11,418 nucleotides of DNA, taken from assembly GCA_947177085.1 (NCBI GenBank), contig CAMWTD010000043.1, positions 1 through 11,418 on the forward strand. The letters run 5' to 3'. How positions within the stretch are numbered: position 1 is the stretch's first letter; each line of letters begins with the position of its first letter. A model generated the notes under the pieces. That model searched no databases. It had not been told where the DNA came from and worked only from the letters and a program-made list of their open reading frames with translations. This document shows positions 6,543 through 11,418 of the stretch, one piece after another. Source of the DNA: an uncultured Desulfovibrio sp. Its GTDB lineage: Bacteria > Desulfobacterota > Desulfovibrionia > Desulfovibrionales > Desulfovibrionaceae. Both the position numbers and the translations under genes were made by a program.

Positions 6543-6571
6543 TTGCGCGCGGGCGCGCTTGCGGCTAGTCT
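6543..6571 (+). promoter_or_regulatory. Promoter of tgt, probably giving a leaderless mRNA
   Basis: TTGCGC at 6543-6548 and TAGTCT at 6566-6571 with a 17-bp spacer. The -10 box ends 6 nt before the ATG at 6578, so transcription would begin at or next to the start codon. No Shine-Dalgarno sequence exists in the 20 nt before the ATG. The same arrangement precedes the convergent transporter gene. Confidence 0.5.
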
Positions 6572-6577
6572 CGCGCC

Positions 6578-7720
6578 ATGTCCCAACCTGTCTTTACGCT
6601 GGAACACCAGGACGGCGCGGCCCGGGCCGGTCGGCTCGCCACGGCGCACGGCGTGATCCCCACGCCCATCTTCATGCCCGTGGGCACGGTGGGCTCCGTC
6701 AAGGCGCTGGCCCCCGACGACCTTACCGCCATCGGCGCGCCCGTCATCCTCGGCAATACCTATCACCTCTATCTGCGCCCGGGCGACGAGCGCATCGCCA
6801 GGATGGGCGGCCTGCACCGCTTCGCCGCGTGGCCCGGGGCCATCCTGACGGACAGCGGCGGCTTTCAGGTCTTCAGCCTGAGCTCCTTGCGCAAGCTCGG
6901 CGAGGATGGGGTGGAATTCCGCTCGCACCTCGACGGCTCGCGCCACCTGTTCACCCCGGAATCGGTGGTGAAGATCCAGCGCAACCTCCATTCCGACATC
7001 ATGATGGCGCTGGACGAATGTGTGCCCTATGGCGCGGACTACGCCTATACAGAGCGCTCCGTGGGCCTCACCACGCGCTGGGCGGCCCGGGCGCGCGCGG
7101 CGTGGCCTGTCGGCTCGGGGCCCAACCTGCTTTTCGGCATCGTGCAGGGCGGCTTTTTTGAGGATTTGCGCCGCCGCTCCGCCGAAGAGCTCAAGGAGCT
7201 CGACTTTGACGGCTACGCCATCGGCGGCCTTTCCGTGGGCGAAAGCAAGGCCGAGCTGCATTCCATGCTGCGCATGACCGCGCCGCTGCTGCCAGCGGGC
7301 AAGGCCCGCTACCTCATGGGCGTGGGCACGCCGCTCGACATCGTGCTCGGCATCCAGGCCGGGGTAGACATGTTCGACTGCGTCTTGCCCACGCGCAACG
7401 CGCGCAACGGCACGCTCTACACGTCAGAGGGCAAGATCAACATCAAGAGGCGGGAATACGCGGAAGACGAAGGCCCGCTCGACCCAGAGTGCGGCTGCTA
7501 TACCTGCCGCACCTTCTCGCGCGCCTATCTCAGGCATCTTTTTGTGAGCAAGGAGCTCTTGTCCTTCCGGCTCAACTCCCTGCACAACCTGACGTATTTT
7601 CTCGATCTCGTGCGCGGGGCGCGGGCGGCCATCCTGGAGGACCGCTTTGCGGCCTATGCCGCGAAAGTGGCCGCGCTCTACCCGGACGAGGCGGCCAGGG
7701 CGGAGGTGCCGGGCTTCTGA
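6578..7720 (+). CDS. tgt: tRNA-guanine transglycosylase (queuosine biosynthesis)
   Basis: Exchanges guanine-34 in the anticodon of GUN tRNAs (Asp, Asn, His, Tyr) for preQ1, the step that introduces the queuosine precursor. Its 380 residues are the usual bacterial length. Visible catalytic and binding residues are the general base Asp92 in LTDSGGFQVFSL, the nucleophile Asp267 in MFDCVLPTRNARNG, VQGG at 189-192 and GGLSVGE at 216-222 in the substrate pocket, and the zinc site C305, C307, C310 (CGCYTC) with His336. All are intact. The start at 6578 begins with the standard MSQPVFTLEHQDG; there is no ribosome site, consistent with a leaderless transcript. It converges on a queuosine-precursor transporter with stop codons 3 bp apart. 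No other biosynthesis genes (queC-F, queA, queG) are in the window. Confidence 0.97.
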   Translation: MSQPVFTLEHQDGAARAGRLATAHGVIPTPIFMPVGTVGSVKALAPDDLTAIGAPVILGNTYHLYLRPGDERIARMGGLHRFAAWPGAILTDSGGFQVFSLSSLRKLGEDGVEFRSHLDGSRHLFTPESVVKIQRNLHSDIMMALDECVPYGADYAYTERSVGLTTRWAARARAAWPVGSGPNLLFGIVQGGFFEDLRRRSAEELKELDFDGYAIGGLSVGESKAELHSMLRMTAPLLPAGKARYLMGVGTPLDIVLGIQAGVDMFDCVLPTRNARNGTLYTSEGKINIKRREYAEDEGPLDPECGCYTCRTFSRAYLRHLFVSKELLSFRLNSLHNLTYFLDLVRGARAAILEDRFAAYAAKVAALYPDEAARAEVPGF

Positions 7721-7723
7721 TGC

Positions 7724-8224
7724 TTACGCGGAAGCCATGCCCGGCATGGCCTCGCGCCGTTCGCGGCGGCGCACCAGGAAGAAGACCACAAAGGCGCCGG
7801 CCAGCTTGGAAAGGCTCATGGCAATGATGCCCTCGGCCGAGGCGATGCCGATGAGCAGCAGGAAGACGAGGCTGTCCAGCGGCGCGCCCAGAAGACTCGA
7901 AAGCAGGATGCGCTGCGAAAAGGGCTTGCGGGTGAAGGTAAAGAGCCCCCAGTCCCCGAGCTCGCCCACGGCAAAGGCCACGGCGCTCGCAATGGCGAGC
8001 TCCGGCGAGGCCATCCACCAGCTCACGGCGCAGCCCACCAGCATGGCCCAGAGGATGTGATGCCCCACGCGGCGCTGGGCGAAATCCCGCACCACAAAGA
8101 CAAAGCCCACGATGAGCGAGGCCGGGGACCACAATTCGCCGTTGGGGAGCTCCAAAAGCGGCGTGACGGCAAAGACCCAGTTGACGCCGACGATGAGCGC
8201 CATATAGGTGAGGAGCGAATACAT
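7724..8224 (-). CDS. VUT-family queuosine-precursor transporter (YhhQ-like)
   Basis: Inner-membrane protein of 166 residues with about six hydrophobic segments (roughly 4-22, 33-46, 56-70, 74-90, 108-127, 130-151). VRDFAQRRVGH (45-55), SPELAIASAVAFAVGELGD (73-91), TRKPFSQR (98-105) and APLDSLVFL (114-122) match the VUT/YhhQ family, whose E. coli member imports preQ0 and preQ1. It is shorter than E. coli YhhQ (about 221 aa), as in the compact VUT branch. Its convergent position beside tgt, the enzyme using this precursor, strengthens the call. The ATG at 8224 has no Shine-Dalgarno sequence but a promoter lies right before it. A basic RRRERRE segment marks the cytoplasmic C-terminus. Whether it prefers preQ0, preQ1 or queuine cannot be read from sequence. 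Confidence 0.8.
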   Translation of the reverse strand: MYSLLTYMALIVGVNWVFAVTPLLELPNGELWSPASLIVGFVFVVRDFAQRRVGHHILWAMLVGCAVSWWMASPELAIASAVAFAVGELGDWGLFTFTRKPFSQRILLSSLLGAPLDSLVFLLLIGIASAEGIIAMSLSKLAGAFVVFFLVRRRERREAMPGMASA

Positions 8225-8230
8225 GGCGGC

Positions 8231-8259
8231 ACACTAGGCCAGGGCGGCGGCAACGTCAA
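8231..8259 (-). promoter_or_regulatory. Promoter of the queuosine-precursor transporter, probably leaderless
   Basis: On the - strand TTGACG (8259-8254) and TAGTGT (8236-8231) are spaced by 17 bp. The -35 matches the sigma-70 consensus in 5 of 6 positions. The -10 ends 6 nt before the ATG at 8224, the same distance as in tgt, so the transcript should start at or next to the AUG. It lies in the 67-bp gap after the YbhF-like gene, so the transporter need not depend on read-through. Confidence 0.6.
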
Positions 8260-8291
8260 GGGAAGCCCCCAGGTCGCGCTCGCACGCATTT

Positions 8292-10094
8292 TTAGAGAGG
8301 ATGCTCCTTGTCATAACGCTCGATAAAGGCGATGAAGGCGTCCTCCAGCGTGGGGTCCTTCATGCCCGTCACCTGCGCCTTGAGCTCGTCCGGCGTGCCC
8401 ACGCTGATGATGGAGCCGCAGTAGATAAGGGCGATGCGGTCGCAGTATTCGGCCTCCTCCATGAAGTGCGTGGTCACGAGCACGGCCGCGCCCGCCGCCG
8501 TGAGCGCCGAGATGTGCTTCCAGAAATCGCGCCTCGTGCGCACATCCACCCCCGAAGTGGGCTCGTCCAGGAATAGAACCGGGGGTTCATGGAGCGTGGC
8601 GCAGAGCAGGGCGAGGCGCTTCTTGAGCCCGAGGGGCAGGCTGCCCGTGCGCGCCTTGAGCCATGCGGCGAGGTCCAGCGCACTCGCGAGCGCCGGCAAA
8701 AGCGCCTCGCGCCGCCTGGGGGAAAGTCCGTAGAGGTCCGCAAAAATGCTGATGTTCTCCCGGACGGTGATATCCGGGTAGAGGGAGAAATTCTGCGCCA
8801 TGTAGCCCAGGCGCTCGCGCGCGGCGCTGCCGGAGCGCAAGAGGTCCACGCCGTCCACGGCGCAGTCGCCCGAGGTGGGACGCAACAGCCCGCACAGCAT
8901 CCGAAAGGTGGTGGACTTGCCCGCGCCGTTGGGCCCGAGCAGGCCGAAAATCTCCCCGGCGCGCACCTTGAAGCAGATGTCGCGGGCCGCCACAAAGTCG
9001 CCAAATTTCCGGGTGAGGTGGTTGGCGAGGATGCGCGGGCCTGAATCCGGGGACGCCGCCGGGCCGCCTGCGACGCCTCCCGCCGCGCCGGGGAGCTTCC
9101 CATAGGGCGAAGGCCGCTTGTCGATGCCGCCCACCGCGCCCATGTAGGCGTCTTCCAGGCGCGGAGCCACGGGTGCGCCCCCCATGGCGAGCACCTCCTC
9201 CCGCACTTCTGGCGTCGCATCAGCCGCCAGAACGACCCGCAGGGAAGAGCCCTGGATGAGGACGTCGATAACGCCCGGCTTCATGGTCCAGTAGGCCAGC
9301 GCCTCCCGGTGGGCGTTGCCGCCGTCCTCGGCACTGGCCTTGTCGCGGATGAGGAAGACGCGCCCCCGGGCCCGGCGCGTGAGCTCTTCCGGGGGGCCGG
9401 CAAAGAGCGTCGCGCCGCCGTCCAGCATGACCACGCCGGGGCAGCGCGCGGCCTCGTCGAGATAGGAGGTGGACCAGAGCACGGTCATGCCGCCCCGGGA
9501 GAGCTCCTGCACCATGCTCCAGAGCTCGCGGCGGGATTGCGGGTCCACGCCGACGCCCGGCTCGTCCAGGAGGAGCAGGCGCGGCGCGCCCAGAAGCGCG
9601 CAGGCGATGCCCAGCTTCTGCTTCATGCCGCCGGAAAGCCGCCCGGCCAGCCGTTCCGTAAAGGGCGCGAGCGCCGTGAAGGCGAGCAGTCGCCGGAAAA
9701 GCGCCTCGCGCGCCTCGCCCTCCACGCCGCGCAGGCTGGCGTAGAGGCGCAGATTGGCCATGACCGTGAGGTCCTCATAGAGGCCGAAACGCTGCGGCAT
9801 GTAGGCGATGCTGTTGGGTTCGCGCCGCAAGAGCTCGTCAACGGGGAGGCCGTAGATGCGCAGGCTGCCGGCCGTGGGCGCGAGCAGCCCGGCGAGCAGG
9901 CGCATGAGCGTGGTCTTGCCCGAGGCGTCGGGCCCCACGAGCCCGGTGATGCGGCCGGCGGGGATGCTCGCCGAGACGCCCTTGAGGGCCTCCTTGCGGC
10001 GCGCGCCCTCGCCAAAGTCCATGCGCAGCCCCTCGAGCACGATGGCCGGGGCGCTTTCCGGGGCGGGCGCAGCCCCGGCGGGCCCGGTCGTCAT
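8292..10094 (-). CDS. ybhF: YbhF-like double-domain ABC-2 exporter ATPase
   Basis: ATPase of 600 residues with two fused nucleotide-binding domains, as in E. coli YbhF (578 aa), the motor of the YbhGFSR drug/cation exporter. Domain 1: Walker A GPDASGKTT (54-62), signature LSGGM (153-157), Walker B with Glu178 in LLLLDEPGVGVD, and STSYLDEA (208-215) where the switch His is expected. Domain 2: Walker A GPNGAGKST (387-395), a divergent signature LPLGL (486-490), Walker B with Glu511 in FLDEPTSGVD, and TTHFMEEAEYCDRI with switch His543. A Gly/Ala-rich linker (about 333-352) joins the halves. Its start overlaps the stop of the adaptor gene by 4 bp. No permease follows: the next gene is the VUT transporter after 67 bp. 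Family call firm; cargo unknown. Confidence 0.93.
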   Translation of the reverse strand: MTTGPAGAAPAPESAPAIVLEGLRMDFGEGARRKEALKGVSASIPAGRITGLVGPDASGKTTLMRLLAGLLAPTAGSLRIYGLPVDELLRREPNSIAYMPQRFGLYEDLTVMANLRLYASLRGVEGEAREALFRRLLAFTALAPFTERLAGRLSGGMKQKLGIACALLGAPRLLLLDEPGVGVDPQSRRELWSMVQELSRGGMTVLWSTSYLDEAARCPGVVMLDGGATLFAGPPEELTRRARGRVFLIRDKASAEDGGNAHREALAYWTMKPGVIDVLIQGSSLRVVLAADATPEVREEVLAMGGAPVAPRLEDAYMGAVGGIDKRPSPYGKLPGAAGGVAGGPAASPDSGPRILANHLTRKFGDFVAARDICFKVRAGEIFGLLGPNGAGKSTTFRMLCGLLRPTSGDCAVDGVDLLRSGSAARERLGYMAQNFSLYPDITVRENISIFADLYGLSPRRREALLPALASALDLAAWLKARTGSLPLGLKKRLALLCATLHEPPVLFLDEPTSGVDVRTRRDFWKHISALTAAGAAVLVTTHFMEEAEYCDRIALIYCGSIISVGTPDELKAQVTGMKDPTLEDAFIAFIERYDKEHPL

Positions 10095-11095
10095 GGCGTG
10101 GGCGCATCCACAAAGATGGTCACGGGCATGCCCTGGCGCATGACATTTTCCGGGTCCTCGGCCCGCACGCGCAGGCGGTAGACAAGGGCGGTGCGCACCT
10201 CGCGCGTTTCCACCGTCTTGGGCGTAAATTCCGCCGTTGGCGAGATAAAGCCCACCGTCCCGGGAAAGGTCTTGCCCGGGGCCGCGTCCACGGCCACGCG
10301 CACGGCCATGCCGGGCTTGATCCTGCCGAGGTTCGGCTCGTCCACATAGGCGCGCAGCCAGACCGGCTCGGTGAGGGTGAGCGTGTAGACCGTCTGCCCC
10401 GGCTGCACGATGGCCCCGGCCTCGCGCGCCCTCGTGAGGATGACGCCCTTTTGCGGCGCGTGGAGCACGCCGTCGGCAAGCTCGATGTCGGCCCGGCGCA
10501 GCTCGGCCTCGGCGGCTTCCACGGCGGCGCGCTGGGCGAGTACGTCTTCCTCGCGGTAGCCGGAAAGGAGCATGTCGAGCTGGTCCTCATTGGAGCGCAG
10601 GCGCGCGGCCGCCTCCCGGTCCGCGGCGCGGGCATTGTCAAGCTCTTTCTGCGAGATGGCGTTGCTCTGCCGCATGCTGGTGACGCGGTGCAGGTTGATG
10701 GCCGCGTTTTCCGCCACGGCGCGCGCCCCCGCCACCTGGGCGCGCGCCTGGGCGACCTCCTCCGTGCGGTAGCCCCGCTCAAGCCTGGCGAGGTCGGCCT
10801 TCTGCCCGGCAACTCGCGCGGCCGCCTGGTCGCGCTGCTGGCGCAGGATGTCCGCATCCAGCCGGGCCAGCGGCTGCCCCGCGTCCACGGTATCGCCCTC
10901 GTCCACAAGGACTGACTCGATGCGCCCGCCCACGCGAAAGCCCAGGTCCACCTGGCGGATATCCACATTGCCGTAGAGGACGAGCCCTTGCGGCTTGCGC
11001 CCCTCATAGAGCTTCCAGCACCAGAAGCCCCCGCCAATGCAGGCGAGCGCAAGCGCGGCGACAATCAGGCCCCTTGTCTTGCGGGAGAGCGCCAT
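10091..11095 (-). CDS. ybhG: YbhG-like periplasmic membrane-fusion (HlyD/AcrA-type) protein
   Basis: Adaptor of 334 residues linking an inner-membrane ABC exporter to an outer-membrane channel. One membrane anchor or uncleaved signal lies at 9-27. GNVDIRQVDLGFRVGGRI (42-59) followed by VDEGDTVDAGQPLARLD (64-80) is the first half of the lipoyl-like domain in the YbhG form. A long coiled-coil hairpin runs from about 82 to 205 and contains two related segments, GYRTEEVAQARA (108-119) and GYREEDVLAQRA (179-190), one on each arm. The second lipoyl half (LHAPQKGVI, 211-219) and a beta-barrel domain with VWLRAYVDEPNLGRIKPGM follow. The start at 11095 is chosen because AAGGA lies 7 nt upstream and the membrane segment then begins at once. 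An in-frame GTG at 11296 would add 67 atypical residues. It is first gene before the ATPase. Confidence 0.92.
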   Translation of the reverse strand: MALSRKTRGLIVAALALACIGGGFWCWKLYEGRKPQGLVLYGNVDIRQVDLGFRVGGRIESVLVDEGDTVDAGQPLARLDADILRQQRDQAAARVAGQKADLARLERGYRTEEVAQARAQVAGARAVAENAAINLHRVTSMRQSNAISQKELDNARAADREAAARLRSNEDQLDMLLSGYREEDVLAQRAAVEAAEAELRRADIELADGVLHAPQKGVILTRAREAGAIVQPGQTVYTLTLTEPVWLRAYVDEPNLGRIKPGMAVRVAVDAAPGKTFPGTVGFISPTAEFTPKTVETREVRTALVYRLRVRAEDPENVMRQGMPVTIFVDAPTP

Positions 11096-11418
11096 ACAGT
11101 GATCCTTGTACTCCTGAAGATTCCCGGAGCGTGCGGAAAAAGCCGCGCGGCCCAGGCGCGCCGGGACGCTTGCGGGGAAATTCGCCTGAAAAGCGTCACC
11201 TGCAAGACGCCTCGCGCTGAAACGTAGCCGCAAAGCGAAAAAAAAGAAAGCCCGGCCCGGCGCAGAAGAGGAGCCCGTATCCCCGCGCGGCTTCACGTGT
11301 GGGCAATACGAATGGTGGAGCCCTCCGGAGAATGCGGCCGACTTTTTTCAGAAGAAAACGCAGCGGCGGCTTCCACTGGCGCGCCTGTCCACTTCGCGTC
11401 GGGCGACCATCCCCGGGC
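11096..11418. other. Upstream region of the ybhGF operon without a recognisable gene
   Basis: This stretch has no convincing coding region. It holds the ribosome site AAGGA (11103-11107, - strand), an inverted repeat GACGCTT (11165-11171) / AAGCGTC (11191-11197) and a third GACGC at 11206-11210. It also holds a run of eight A at 11238-11245, read as a T-tract on the - strand and preceded there by a GC-rich segment. That tract might end a gene entering from the right: one - strand frame is open from the edge to a stop at 11293-11295 (41 codons, no recognisable motif). No good sigma-70 promoter for ybhG was found. Confidence 0.4.

Noticed and set aside
11096..11296. 67-residue N-terminal extension of the YbhG-like protein from a GTG at 11296
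   Set aside because: The extra residues have no adaptor-family features, and the ATG at 11095 has AAGGA upstream and starts directly with a membrane anchor.
1..11418. CRISPR arrays, insertion sequences, attachment sites, tRNA or rRNA genes
   Set aside because: No regularly spaced repeats, transposase motifs, terminal inverted repeats or tRNA-like segments were seen on reading; composition is even across genes, giving no sign of recent transfer.

Overview
The window is GC-rich, densely packed bacterial chromosome of a Gram-negative organism: it carries an MCE/Mla-type lipid transport locus, outer-membrane-type lipoprotein logic, a Tat signal and a periplasmic adaptor. Gene content, codon bias (strong G/C at third positions) and protein style resemble the Desulfovibrionaceae, but that assignment is an impression from the sequence, not the result of a search. 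No phage, transposon, CRISPR, rRNA or tRNA signal was seen. The genes are mostly recognisable families; the unusual content lies in their regulation and in what is missing or substituted.

Left part (1-3352, + strand): the 3' end of an MCE lipid-transport operon, with a partial MlaF-like ATPase, an MlaD-like MCE protein and a PqiC-like lipoprotein, linked by 4-bp and 1-bp overlaps. The permease (MlaE-like) is expected just left of the window. A 179-bp gap then leads to a separately expressed flavodoxin with a Tat signal and a possible lipobox. A perfect 14-bp hairpin closes this part.

Middle (3385-6491): a TetR/AcrR repressor on the - strand is divergent from a three-gene + strand operon: a FrnE-like DsbA-family oxidoreductase with CPYC and CX4C pairs, a glyoxalase-II-like metallo-beta-lactamase-fold hydrolase, and a small DUF262-like protein with a DGEQR variant motif. 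The promoter of the operon contains a near-perfect 20-bp palindrome that is a good candidate for the TetR operator.

Queuosine pair (6499-8259): tgt (+) and a VUT-family queuosine-precursor transporter (-) converge, with stop codons only 3 bp apart. Both lack a Shine-Dalgarno sequence and both have a promoter-like pair with 17-bp spacing whose TAGTNT -10 box ends exactly 6 nt before the ATG. This suggests two leaderless mRNAs for import and use of the same precursor.

Right part (8292-11418, - strand): a YbhG-like membrane-fusion protein and a YbhF-like double ATPase overlap by 4 bp, but the YbhS/YbhR permeases that normally follow are absent; the next gene is the transporter of the queuosine pair. 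The ATPase looks asymmetric, with one canonical and one degenerate nucleotide site. The last 320 bp hold no convincing gene.
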